64,000 bases of DNA, taken from the NCBI RefSeq assembly GCF_004342225.1, contig NZ_SMAR01000002.1:216361-280360 (forward strand), written 5' to 3'. Positions 39,965 through 49,005 of the stretch are shown one piece after another (position 1 is the stretch's first letter; the number at the start of each line of letters is the position of its first letter). Source of the stretch: Martelella mediterranea. Its GTDB lineage: Bacteria; Pseudomonadota; Alphaproteobacteria; Rhizobiales; Rhizobiaceae. Made by a program: the position numbers and the translations under genes. The notes beneath the pieces were generated by a model. That model was not told where the DNA came from. It did not search any database and saw only the letters and a program-made list of their open reading frames with translations.

Positions 39965-39980
39965 ATCTTGATATCAAGAT
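39965..39980. promoter_or_regulatory. MarR operator candidate 2
   Basis: ATCTTGATATCAAGAT, a perfect 16-bp palindrome 14 bp upstream of the EamA gene start, where it would cover the promoter or ribosome access. Confidence 0.75.
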
Positions 39981-39994
39981 AAAAGGATAGTCCT

Positions 39995-40894
39995 ATGATA
40001 AAATCACCCGATTTGCTGTTAACCGGAATTGCGCCTGCAATCTGGGGCAGCACCTATATTGTCACCACCCAATGGCTGCCAGACGGCTATCCTCTCACCA
40101 TCAGCCTTTTGCGGGCGCTTCCGGCTGGCATCATTCTGATTCTTGTTCTGCGCCGGTTTCCGGAGGTTCGCTGGTTGCCGAAACTGTTTCTGCTCGCGCT
40201 GCTGAATTTCACTTTGTTCTGGGCTTTGCTTTTTGTCGCTGCCTATCGTCTCCCGGGCGGCGTCGCGGCAACTCTGGGCGCCACACAGCCTTTAATCGTT
40301 CTGTTTCTGGCGCGGGCTGTTATCGGCACGCCGGTTCGCCCACTCGGTGTGGCCGCAGCCCTTGGCGGTCTGGCCGGTGTCGGTCTGCTGTTGATTTCTT
40401 CGGCGATCGCACTCGACCCGCTGGGCGTTGCGGCGGCGCTCGGCGGTGCTTTGTCGATGGCATGTGGCACCGTGCTGACCAGAAAATGGCAATGGCCTGT
40501 CTCACCGTTGACACTGACAGCCTGGCAACTGACGGCAGGCGGTATAGTGCTTGCACCTTTTGCGCTGGTTCTGGAGCCGGGTTTTCCACTACCGGATATG
40601 AAGGCGTTCGCTGGTCTTGTCTGGCTGGGACTTATCGGTGCAGCGCTGACCTACTATCTCTGGTTTCGTGGTATCGCCAGAATCGGTCCCGCGCGTGCAG
40701 CACTTCTCGGTTTTTTAAGTCCACTGAGTGCCGTTCTTCTAGGGTGGGGCATTCTTGGTGAGGCTTTGACACCGGTTCAGATTGGTGGTGCGGTTCTGGT
40801 TCTCGCAAGTCTGTGGGTTGGACAGCGTGCCAGCAGACCTTCACCCAAATTCATTCAAGCGCCCGAAGCCCAGATAAAAACCCCGGCCGAATGA
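39995..40894 (+). CDS. EamA-family (DMT) transporter
   Basis: A 299-residue drug/metabolite transporter with ten hydrophobic helices in two EamA repeats (APAIWGSTYIVTTQWLPDGY in the first; GLIGAALTYYLWFRGIARIG in the second). The likely role is export of a metabolite or drug under control of the divergent MarR gene. The stop codon lies inside the loop of the terminator at 40877-40904, so the transcript ends as soon as translation does. Confidence 0.92.
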   Translation: MIKSPDLLLTGIAPAIWGSTYIVTTQWLPDGYPLTISLLRALPAGIILILVLRRFPEVRWLPKLFLLALLNFTLFWALLFVAAYRLPGGVAATLGATQPLIVLFLARAVIGTPVRPLGVAAALGGLAGVGLLLISSAIALDPLGVAAALGGALSMACGTVLTRKWQWPVSPLTLTAWQLTAGGIVLAPFALVLEPGFPLPDMKAFAGLVWLGLIGAALTYYLWFRGIARIGPARAALLGFLSPLSAVLLGWGILGEALTPVQIGGAVLVLASLWVGQRASRPSPKFIQAPEAQIKTPAE

Positions 40895-40904
40895 CCGGGG
40901 TTTT
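40877..40904. terminator. Terminator overlapping the EamA stop, between EamA gene and pyc
   Basis: Perfect stem AAAACCCCGG (40877-40886) / CCGGGGTTTT (40895-40904) with T-rich flanks both ways, so it is probably bidirectional. The EamA stop TGA at 40892-40894 is in the loop. Confidence 0.85.
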
Positions 40905-40931
40905 CCAGATTTTTTGTAAACTCTGATCTTG

Positions 40932-43900
40932 TCAGTCTTCGTAGACGATCAGCAGATCCTTGGCATCGATCTGATCACCAGCCTTGACGTGGACTTCCTT
41001 GATCACGCCTTCACGGTCAGCGTGAAGCGCGGTTTCCATCTTCATTGCTTCGATGGATACCAGCACATCGCCCTGTGAAACCTGCTGACCGCTGGAGACG
41101 GCAACCGTGGAGATGACGCCCGGCATTGGTGCACCAACATGGTTCTGGTTGGCCGGGTCCACCTTGGGGTTTGCACCACCTGCAGCACCATGTGCGCGGT
41201 CCGGCACCTTGATCGAACGTGGTGCGCCATTCAGTTCGAAGAAGATGGTGACCATGCCCTTTTCGTCAGCGCCGGTAATGCCCTGATTCTGGATAACAAG
41301 GGTCTTGCCGCGCTCGATATCGGCGTGGATCTCTTCGCCTTCGGTAATGCCGTAGAAATAGGAAGGTGTCGGCAGAACCGAGACCGGGCCATAAGTGTCG
41401 GTCGCCATAACATAATCGACGAAGACCTTCGGATACATCAGATAGGAAGCCAGTTCGAAGTCATTGAGGTCACGGCCGATCTTCTCGGCGGCTTCCTTGC
41501 GTTCGGCTTCCAGATCCGCATCGTCGAGCAGCGAGCCGGGGCGTACCGTATAGGCATCATCGCCTTTCAGCACCTTCTTCTGCAGCTTCTCCGGCCAGCC
41601 AGCCGGTGGCTGTCCGAGATCACCCTTCAGCATCGAGATGACGGAATCCGGGAAGGAGATGTCCTTGGCCGGGCTTTCTACATCGGCGACCGAAAGATCC
41701 TGGCTGACCATCATCAGCGCCATATCGCCGACCACCTTTGAGGACGGGGTGACCTTGACGATATCGCCGAACATCTGGTTGGCGTCGGCATAGGCCTGCG
41801 CGACTTCATGCCAGCGGGTTTCCAGACCAAGAGAACGGGCCTGCTCCTTGAGGTTGGTAAACTGGCCGCCCGGCATTTCATGCAGATAAACTTCCGACGC
41901 CGGGCCCTTAAGGTCGCTTTCAAACGCCGTGTACTGGTGACGCACGGCCTCCCAGTAGAATGAGATGCGGCGAATGAAGTTGGTGTCGAGGCCGGGGTCA
42001 CGTTCGTGGCCCTTCAGGGCTTCGACAATCGAACCAAGGCAGGGCTGAGACGTGTTGCCGGAAAACGCATCCATCGCCGCATCCACGGCATCAACACCGG
42101 CATCAACAGCAGCCAGAACGGTTGCAGCAGCAATGCCCGATGTATCATGCGTGTGGAAGTGGATCGGCAGGCTGGTTTCCTCACGCAGCGCCTTGAACAG
42201 AACCCGTGCTGCGCCCGGCTTCAGCAGCCCGGCCATGTCCTTTACCGCGATGATGTGAGCGCCTGCGGCTTCCAGCTCCTTGGCGAGACCGACATAATAT
42301 TTCAGGTCATACTGAGGCCGTTTGGCATTCATGATGTCGCCGGTATAGCAGATCGTAGCTTCGCAGAGCTTGTTTTCTTCCAATACAGCGTCCATCGAGA
42401 CGCGCATGTTTTCCACCCAGTTCAGGCAGTCGAACACGCGGAAGAGGTCGATACCACCAGCAGCGGCCTGCCGGACAAAGTATTTCACCACATTGTCCGG
42501 ATAGTTCTTGTAGCCAACGCCATTGGCACCGCGGAAGAGCATCTGCAGCAGCAGGTTCGGCGCATTCTCACGCACCTTTGCCAGCCGTTCCCACGGATCT
42601 TCGGTGAGGAAGCGCATGGATACGTCGAACGTGGCACCGCCCCAGCACTCCAGTGAGAACAGTTCCGGCAGAGCGCGGGCATAGGTTCCGGCGATCGTTG
42701 AAATATCGTGCGTGCGCATGCGGGTTGCCAACAGTGACTGATGGCCGTCACGCATGGTCGTGTCCGTCATCAGAACGCGCGTTTCATTGCGCATCCACTT
42801 GGAGAACTTCTCCGGTCCCATTTCGTCCAGCAGCTGTTTGGTGCCCGGCTTGGGGTCGCCTTCAGTGTACGGAACAACCGGCGGTGCGATTTCATTGGAC
42901 GGTTTCGGACGGCCTTTGGCCTCCGGATGGCCGTTGACGGTGACATCGGCCAGATAGGTGAGGAGGCGTGTTGCCCGGTCCTGGCGTTTGACCTGATCAA
43001 ACAGTTCCGGGGTCTCATCGATGAAGCGCGTTGTGTAGCTGTAATCGATGAATTTCGGATGGGTGATGATCGCTTCAAGGAAGGTCAGGTTGGTGGCCAC
43101 ACCGCGAATACGGAATTCGCGCAGTGCACGGTCCATGCGGCGTGCGGCTTCCTGCGGTGAAGGCGCCCAGGCGGTGACCTTTTCCAGAAGCGGGTCGTAG
43201 AAACGGGTGATCACAGCGCCAGAAAAAGCGGTGCCGCCATCCAGACGGATGCCGAAGCCGGTTGCGCCGCGATAAGCGGTGATGCGGCCATAATCGGGAA
43301 TGAAATTGTGTTCCGGATCTTCTGTGGTGATGCGGCACTGCAGGGCATGGCCGCGCAGGTAGATTTCTTCCTGAGGGGGAACGCCGGATTCTTCCGTTCC
43401 GATTTTATAACCGTCGAGGATATGGATCTGCGCCTTGACAATATCGATGCCGGTGACGGTTTCAGTCACCGTATGCTCAACCTGAATGCGCGGGTTGACT
43501 TCGATGAAGTAAAACTTCCCGGTATCGGCATCCATCAGATATTCAACGGTACCGGCGCCGATGTAATTGGTGGCGCGGCCGATCTTCAGGGAGTATTCGG
43601 CCAGCTCGGCGCGCTGCTCTTCGTTCAGATACGGCGCAGGCGCGCGTTCGACCACTTTCTGGTTCCGACGCTGGATTGAACAGTCGCGTTCAAAAAGATG
43701 TACGACATTGCCATGCGTATCACCGAGGATCTGACTTTCGACGTGGCGGGCGCGTTCGACCAGCTTTTCAAGGTAGACTTCGTCCTTGCCGAAGGCCGCC
43801 TTGGCTTCGCGCTTGGCTTCTGTCACTTCGCGTGCGAGGTCGTCCTTGGAGCGAATGGCGCGCATGCCGCGACCGCCGCCGCCCCAGGATGCCTTCAGCA

Positions 43901-44390
43901 TCACCGGATATCCGATCTCGTCGGCCATCCTTTCAACCTCTGCCATGTCATCGGGCAGTGGGTCTGTGGCTGGCACAACCGGAACACCGACTTCGATGGC
44001 AAGATTTCGCGCTGCAACCTTGTTGCCAAGGCGGCGCATGGTTTCAGCCTTCGGGCCGATGAAAGTGATGCCAGCTTCTTCGCAGGCGTCCACAAATTCA
44101 GGGCTTTCAGACAGGAGCCCGTAACCGGGATGGATCGCATCGGCGCCGGAGAGCTTGGCGACGCGGATCACTTCCTCAATGGAAAGATAGCTTTCGATCG
44201 GTCCCATATCGTGGTCGAGATGCGGTCCGCGACCGACCTGGTAGCTCTCATCGGCTTTGAAGCGATGAAGCGCAAGCTTGTCCTCTTCCGCCCATATGGC
44301 GACCGTTTTGATGTCGAGTTCGTTTGCAGCGCGAAAGACGCGGATGGCGATTTCGGAACGGTTTGCGACAAGAATTTTCGAAATGGACAA
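40932..44390 (-). CDS. pyc: Pyruvate carboxylase
   Basis: Biotin enzyme making oxaloacetate from pyruvate and bicarbonate. The 1152-residue chain has the biotin carboxylase domain (ISKILVANRSEIAIRVFRAA; KASWGGGGRGMR), a carboxyltransferase TIM barrel (TTMRDGHQSLLATRMRT; HFHTHDTSGIAAAT), the PYC_OADA domain and a C-terminal biotinyl domain with EAMKMET. I favour a TTG start at 44390, with GAGGGGG 6 nt upstream and a start two residues before ISKIL. The ATGs at 44405 and 44417 put that site inside or beyond the start. Convergent with the EamA gene. Confidence 0.96.
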   Translation of the reverse strand: MSISKILVANRSEIAIRVFRAANELDIKTVAIWAEEDKLALHRFKADESYQVGRGPHLDHDMGPIESYLSIEEVIRVAKLSGADAIHPGYGLLSESPEFVDACEEAGITFIGPKAETMRRLGNKVAARNLAIEVGVPVVPATDPLPDDMAEVERMADEIGYPVMLKASWGGGGRGMRAIRSKDDLAREVTEAKREAKAAFGKDEVYLEKLVERARHVESQILGDTHGNVVHLFERDCSIQRRNQKVVERAPAPYLNEEQRAELAEYSLKIGRATNYIGAGTVEYLMDADTGKFYFIEVNPRIQVEHTVTETVTGIDIVKAQIHILDGYKIGTEESGVPPQEEIYLRGHALQCRITTEDPEHNFIPDYGRITAYRGATGFGIRLDGGTAFSGAVITRFYDPLLEKVTAWAPSPQEAARRMDRALREFRIRGVATNLTFLEAIITHPKFIDYSYTTRFIDETPELFDQVKRQDRATRLLTYLADVTVNGHPEAKGRPKPSNEIAPPVVPYTEGDPKPGTKQLLDEMGPEKFSKWMRNETRVLMTDTTMRDGHQSLLATRMRTHDISTIAGTYARALPELFSLECWGGATFDVSMRFLTEDPWERLAKVRENAPNLLLQMLFRGANGVGYKNYPDNVVKYFVRQAAAGGIDLFRVFDCLNWVENMRVSMDAVLEENKLCEATICYTGDIMNAKRPQYDLKYYVGLAKELEAAGAHIIAVKDMAGLLKPGAARVLFKALREETSLPIHFHTHDTSGIAAATVLAAVDAGVDAVDAAMDAFSGNTSQPCLGSIVEALKGHERDPGLDTNFIRRISFYWEAVRHQYTAFESDLKGPASEVYLHEMPGGQFTNLKEQARSLGLETRWHEVAQAYADANQMFGDIVKVTPSSKVVGDMALMMVSQDLSVADVESPAKDISFPDSVISMLKGDLGQPPAGWPEKLQKKVLKGDDAYTVRPGSLLDDADLEAERKEAAEKIGRDLNDFELASYLMYPKVFVDYVMATDTYGPVSVLPTPSYFYGITEGEEIHADIERGKTLVIQNQGITGADEKGMVTIFFELNGAPRSIKVPDRAHGAAGGANPKVDPANQNHVGAPMPGVISTVAVSSGQQVSQGDVLVSIEAMKMETALHADREGVIKEVHVKAGDQIDAKDLLIVYED

Positions 44391-44495
44391 GGAAGACCCC
44401 CTCATGAGAATAAGCAAAAAAGTGCTTTAGGAAATTCATAGCTAAAGTCAGGGGTAAGCGCAAACCCGCCTTGCGCCGATACGGTATTTTTGGGT

Positions 44496-45275
44496 CTAGG
44501 AAATTAGTCCCAACCGCATGGCAACTGTAATCAGATTCTGGCGATTTCGAGCGTTAAACTTTCCCTGCAAACCGGTTACGTACCAGTTCACTGTATGGTT
44601 GGATAAACCAAGCTCTTTCGCAATCTCAACAGAGGTTTTGCCATCGGCAAGCCCCTGCATAATCGCACGCTCGCGCGTTGAAACGGGGGGCATGTATTCC
44701 GGCATCGCAGCATAGGGTGGCGTTTTCTGAGAAATCTCCAGGATGCGTTTCAAAAAAGTATCGGCAAGTGCTGCCAGCAGCGTTGTCTCGAGCGGGGTTA
44801 TCTCGATTTCTTTGCTGCTTGCGAGCTTGAGGTCACCAATCATGCCACGCCGGTCAAAGACCGGGAGGGTCATGCCATTCGGCATGTTATACCGGTCCAT
44901 TTCAGCATTAAGGCTTACGAAAGCCTTGTAAAGTTCGCTGGATTTATCAACGAACTCGTACAGGTGACGGCCCCAGAAGAATGCGCCTCTGCTGATTGCC
45001 ATTGAGGGCCATGCGCCGTCGACGATTTTCACATAATCCTGCGTGATACGATCGACAAAGTTGTCTGGAAAACGGCTCAGAACGACCCGGTAGCGCTCTT
45101 CAGCTTTTGTTTTGAAGGCGTAATATTCAAACAGACCGTAATATGGGATTCCATAGTCATCGATGACACGCTCAAAGGCAGACTGAATGCTGACCACATC
45201 CCCATATTCGTAGGCAACGACAAGAAACTCCAGAATTCTGTCTATCTTTTTCAAACCACCACCATTCAGTTTCAT
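44496..45275 (-). CDS. LuxR-family regulator with autoinducer-domain-like N terminus (orphan)
   Basis: A 259-residue protein. Residues about 20-170 resemble an autoinducer-binding domain. Residues 190-259 form a LuxR-type HTH (VSTRERAIMQGLADGKTSVE, then AKELGLSNHTVNWYVTGLQG). In the sensor part, DYVKIVDGAWP and AFFWG stand where TraR/LuxR have the conserved Tyr, Asp-Pro and Trp. The Asp-Pro pair is altered, with Pro three residues after the Asp. No luxI-type synthase is nearby, so it is a LuxR solo. The ligand and targets are unknown. It stands alone, 78 bp from pyc. Confidence 0.82.
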   Translation of the reverse strand: MKLNGGGLKKIDRILEFLVVAYEYGDVVSIQSAFERVIDDYGIPYYGLFEYYAFKTKAEERYRVVLSRFPDNFVDRITQDYVKIVDGAWPSMAISRGAFFWGRHLYEFVDKSSELYKAFVSLNAEMDRYNMPNGMTLPVFDRRGMIGDLKLASSKEIEITPLETTLLAALADTFLKRILEISQKTPPYAAMPEYMPPVSTRERAIMQGLADGKTSVEIAKELGLSNHTVNWYVTGLQGKFNARNRQNLITVAMRLGLIS

Positions 45276-45410
45276 TCACGCCAGATCATCAGGATACCGC
45301 GCTGTCGGCCGGTCTGGCAAAGCCGGCAGACACTATTCGAGCGTGCCGGCTATGATTCAAATGCTTCTTATATAGAGTAGTGGATTGAATTTTATCAACC
45401 TTTGCGCGCT

Positions 45411-45707
45411 TTATGAACTCTTTTTGTCCCACCGGTTTTTGCCAATGATATCCTGATAATCGCCGATGAGCATATAGTGATACTCCCTGACAAATCTGAG
45501 TCCGGGTTTCACAGCAAAGAAGATGGAGCCGATGAAGAACAGCCATGTTCCGGCATACATCAGGCTGTCGAAAAAGAAGAAAAGCGATCCCAATATGAAG
45601 AAGACTGCGGCCAGCAAGTCGATCAGGGTGTAGGCAAGTTCGTAGAGAGCATAAATGCGGGCGTGGCGGTCGCTTTTCGAAGGTGTATCAGCCTGAAATA
45701 TTTTCAT
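45411..45707 (-). CDS. YrhK-domain small membrane protein
   Basis: A 98-residue protein with two hydrophobic helices (about residues 24-48 and 51-70), the layout of the YrhK domain: YELAYTLIDLLAAVFFILGS followed by SLMYAGTWLFFIGSIFF and a conserved cytoplasmic end LRFVREYHYMLIGDYQDI. Function unknown. It is flanked by the LuxR gene 135 bp downstream and the RND operon upstream across 100 bp, with no sign of shared transcription. Confidence 0.72.
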   Translation of the reverse strand: MKIFQADTPSKSDRHARIYALYELAYTLIDLLAAVFFILGSLFFFFDSLMYAGTWLFFIGSIFFAVKPGLRFVREYHYMLIGDYQDIIGKNRWDKKSS

Positions 45708-45807
45708 ATGTCCGGTCCTGAGTTCGCTTTTCGATCACAGTGGTTTTATCAACAGTCGCATTTTACTGTCTTGTATGAAAAGCCCTGAACGCTGATTGTC
45801 CCCGCTG

Positions 45808-48800
45808 TCAGCTCCTGAGTACACGATAGATCGCCGGAATAATCAGAACCGTCAGCAGTGTTGACGAGATCAGTCCGAACAGGAGCGAGATCGCCAGCCC
45901 CTGAAAGATCGGATCCGCAAGGATCACGGCTGCGCCGATGATCGCAGCCAGCGCGGTTAAAAGGATTGGCTTGAAGCGGATCGCACCGGCTTCAATCAGC
46001 GTCTCTGTCAGCGGTACATCGTCTGAGCGGATGTGACGGATGAAATCCACCAGCAGGATCGAGTTGCGCACAATGATACCGGCCAGTGCGATGAAGCCGA
46101 TCATTGATGTGGCCGTAAACGGTGCGTGAAAAGCCCAGTGCCCCAGCATGATCCCGATGAAGGTCAACGGTACCGGTGTCAGGATCACCAGTGGCAGTTT
46201 GAAGGAGCCAAATTGGGCAACGACGAGAATATAGATACCCAGCAGTGCGACCATGAAGGCAGCTCCCATATCGCGGAAGGTTACCCAGGTCACTTCCCAC
46301 TCGCCATCCCACAAAAGCACCGGTGAGGATTCATCATCCGGCTGACCGTGGAGTTTGATCTCTGGCTTTGGCAGGTCGCCCCAGTCCATTGCATCAATCT
46401 GGTCTTTGACCGCAAGCATGCCATAAAGCGGGGCCTCGAAGTCTCCCGCCAGCTCACCGGTGACCATATCGGCATAATGACCGTTGTGGCGGAAGATCGT
46501 GTAAGATGTGTCTTCTTCCGAGACATGCACGACGTCGCCAAGTTCGACAACCGAGGCCGTATCTCCCGCACCGGACGAGGCAACCGGGGTAGAAAGAAAT
46601 GTTTCGTCGAGAACCTTTTCTCCCTTTTGTCGGCCGATTTCGATTGCAATCGGCGGGCGTCCCCCGCCGCGATGGGAATATCCAACCGTTTTCGTGGCAT
46701 TCAGCGCCTGCAATGTATCGAAGACGTCCGCTTCCGAAACACCGTAATATTCCAGATCGTCGCCTGAGATGGTCACGCGCAGTCGCTTTGTCTGCTGGCC
46801 GTAACTGTCATCCACATCGACGATGAAGGGAACCGCATTAAATGCCTCACGAACCTTGCCGGCCACCGCACGCCGGGTTTGTGCATCGGGGCCGTAAATT
46901 TCAGCCAGAAGTGTGGCCATGACCGGCGGCCCTGGCGGTGGCTCAACCACTTTGAGCGAGGTTCCGTCAGGAACATCGACCCGGGCAAGGATTTTCTGTC
47001 TCAGATCCAGCGCAATGTCGTGGCTGGAACGGTCGCGCGTAGCCTTCGGCGTCAGATTGATCTGAAGGTCGCCCATCTGCGGATAATCCCGCATATAGTA
47101 ATGGCGGACCAGACCGTTGAAATTGAACGGTGCCGCAGTGCCCGCATGGGTCTGAACCGATGTGACCTCCGGTGTCTGAAGCACGACGGCGGCCACAGAC
47201 TGGGCAACCGCATCCGTCTGCTCAACCGAACTGCCTTCTGGCAGGTCGATGGTCACCATCAGCTCCGACTTGTTGTCGAAGGGCAGAAGTTTGACCGTAA
47301 CATGCTCGGTGTAAAACAGACTGAGCGAACCGAAGGTCGCGACCAGAACGATGGCGATAAAAGTCCAGGCACGTGGCTTGGTTTTCAAAATCGGCCGGGC
47401 AATAGCTGCATAGGCGCGGCCAAGCCTGCCGCCGCCGTGAGCATCTTCTGAATGTAGCCTGGCATTTCCGGCGATCTTCACCATCAGCCATGGCGTTATC
47501 ATGACAGCAACGAAGAAAGAAAAGATCATTGCCGCTGAAGCGACCGCCGGGATCGGACTCATATAGGGGCCCATCATGCCGGACACGAACATCATCGGCA
47601 AAAGTGCAGCCACCACGGTCAGCGTTGCGACAATCGTCGGGTTGCCGACCTCGGCCACAGCTTCGATGGCCGCCTGAACGCGCGAGCGATCTCCCGGCAT
47701 GGCCCAGTGACGGGCGATATTCTCGATCACGACGATGGCATCGTCCACCAGAATGCCGATGGAGAAAATCAGCGCGAACAGCGAAACGCGGTTCAGCGTA
47801 TAACCCATAATATTGGCAGCAAACAGCGTCATCAGGATCGTCACCGGAATGACGATGGCAACGACAAGGGCTTCCCTGAGACCGATTGCCAGCCAGACAA
47901 GAATGATGATCGAAACCGTTGCCAATGCCAGATGGAACAGAAGTTCATTGGCTTTTTCGTTGGCGGTTTCGCCATAATCGCGCGTCACCGAAATGGTCAT
48001 CGAATCCGGGATCATCGTGCCTTTTAACTGGTCAACCCGACCGAGAATGTGATGCGCAACATCAACCGCATTGGCACCGGAACGCTTGGCTATGGCAAGC
48101 GTGACCGCAGGAACGCGGTTCATCGAACCATCTTCGGCCAGTGTGACCGAAGATGTGATGGCATCGGAATCGTTTGTGATGAAGTTGGTGCTGGCGACAT
48201 CGCGGACATAAACCGGGCGACCATCTGCCGTGGTCAAAAGCAGGTTGCCGATCTCGCCAGGTGTGGACAGCGTTTCCCCGGCCATCACATCGACCTGCAT
48301 GCCACCATTGCGCACGGTGCCGGTGGAAAAAGCCCGGTTTGCTGCGGTTACTTTGCCGGTCAGTTGTTTCAGTGTGACACCATAAAGGGCGAGTTTTTCC
48401 GGGTCAGGCTCAACGCGAATTGCCTCACCGGTTTCCCCGACAAGGTAGGTGAGGCCAACATCATCGATCTTGGTGAGATCTGTCTGCAGCTCCCGGGCAA
48501 CGCGGGTGAGATCATTTGCGGTAACACCAGCACCCTTGTCCGGGCTTGGCGTCAGCGTCAGGGCGACAATCGCGACATCGTCAATTGTACGGCCAATGAT
48601 CAATGGTTCCGGTATGCCGACGGGGATCGCCGACATGTTGGCCATGACCTTGTCATGAACACGCAAAACCGCTGAATCCGAGGGCGTACCAACCTTGAAG
48701 CGGGCGGTGACCATGGCCTGATTGTCGGAAGTCTGGGAATAGACATGCTCGACATCGTTGATGCCCTTGATGATCGTTTCCAGTGGTTCGGAGACAAGCT

Positions 48801-49005
48801 TGACCGCATCCTCTGCTTTCAGACCAGGGGCCTGAACGATGATATCGACCATGGGCACGGAAATTTGCGGCTCTTCCTCACGTGGCAAAGTGAAGAGTGC
48901 GACGATGCCAAGTGCCAGAGCGGCGAGCAGGAAAAGCGGTGTCAGCGGCGATGCGATGAAGGTTTTCGTCAGCCCGCCGGCAATGCCCAGAGGATGCTTT
49001 TTCAT
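45808..49005 (-). CDS. RND-family efflux transporter permease
   Basis: Inner-membrane proton-driven pump of the AcrB/HAE1-like RND family. The 1065 residues include the first helix after GLTKTFIASPLTPLFLLAAL, IGILVDDAIVVIENIARH (the TM4 proton-relay region with paired Asp), large periplasmic loops and a second half with MIGFIALAGIIVRNSILLVD. PREEEPQISVPMVDI at about residues 41-55 is typical of the branch with a dedicated adaptor. It overlaps the adaptor gene by 4 bp. No outer-membrane channel gene is adjacent. Confidence 0.93.
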   Translation of the reverse strand: MKKHPLGIAGGLTKTFIASPLTPLFLLAALALGIVALFTLPREEEPQISVPMVDIIVQAPGLKAEDAVKLVSEPLETIIKGINDVEHVYSQTSDNQAMVTARFKVGTPSDSAVLRVHDKVMANMSAIPVGIPEPLIIGRTIDDVAIVALTLTPSPDKGAGVTANDLTRVARELQTDLTKIDDVGLTYLVGETGEAIRVEPDPEKLALYGVTLKQLTGKVTAANRAFSTGTVRNGGMQVDVMAGETLSTPGEIGNLLLTTADGRPVYVRDVASTNFITNDSDAITSSVTLAEDGSMNRVPAVTLAIAKRSGANAVDVAHHILGRVDQLKGTMIPDSMTISVTRDYGETANEKANELLFHLALATVSIIILVWLAIGLREALVVAIVIPVTILMTLFAANIMGYTLNRVSLFALIFSIGILVDDAIVVIENIARHWAMPGDRSRVQAAIEAVAEVGNPTIVATLTVVAALLPMMFVSGMMGPYMSPIPAVASAAMIFSFFVAVMITPWLMVKIAGNARLHSEDAHGGGRLGRAYAAIARPILKTKPRAWTFIAIVLVATFGSLSLFYTEHVTVKLLPFDNKSELMVTIDLPEGSSVEQTDAVAQSVAAVVLQTPEVTSVQTHAGTAAPFNFNGLVRHYYMRDYPQMGDLQINLTPKATRDRSSHDIALDLRQKILARVDVPDGTSLKVVEPPPGPPVMATLLAEIYGPDAQTRRAVAGKVREAFNAVPFIVDVDDSYGQQTKRLRVTISGDDLEYYGVSEADVFDTLQALNATKTVGYSHRGGGRPPIAIEIGRQKGEKVLDETFLSTPVASSGAGDTASVVELGDVVHVSEEDTSYTIFRHNGHYADMVTGELAGDFEAPLYGMLAVKDQIDAMDWGDLPKPEIKLHGQPDDESSPVLLWDGEWEVTWVTFRDMGAAFMVALLGIYILVVAQFGSFKLPLVILTPVPLTFIGIMLGHWAFHAPFTATSMIGFIALAGIIVRNSILLVDFIRHIRSDDVPLTETLIEAGAIRFKPILLTALAAIIGAAVILADPIFQGLAISLLFGLISSTLLTVLIIPAIYRVLRS

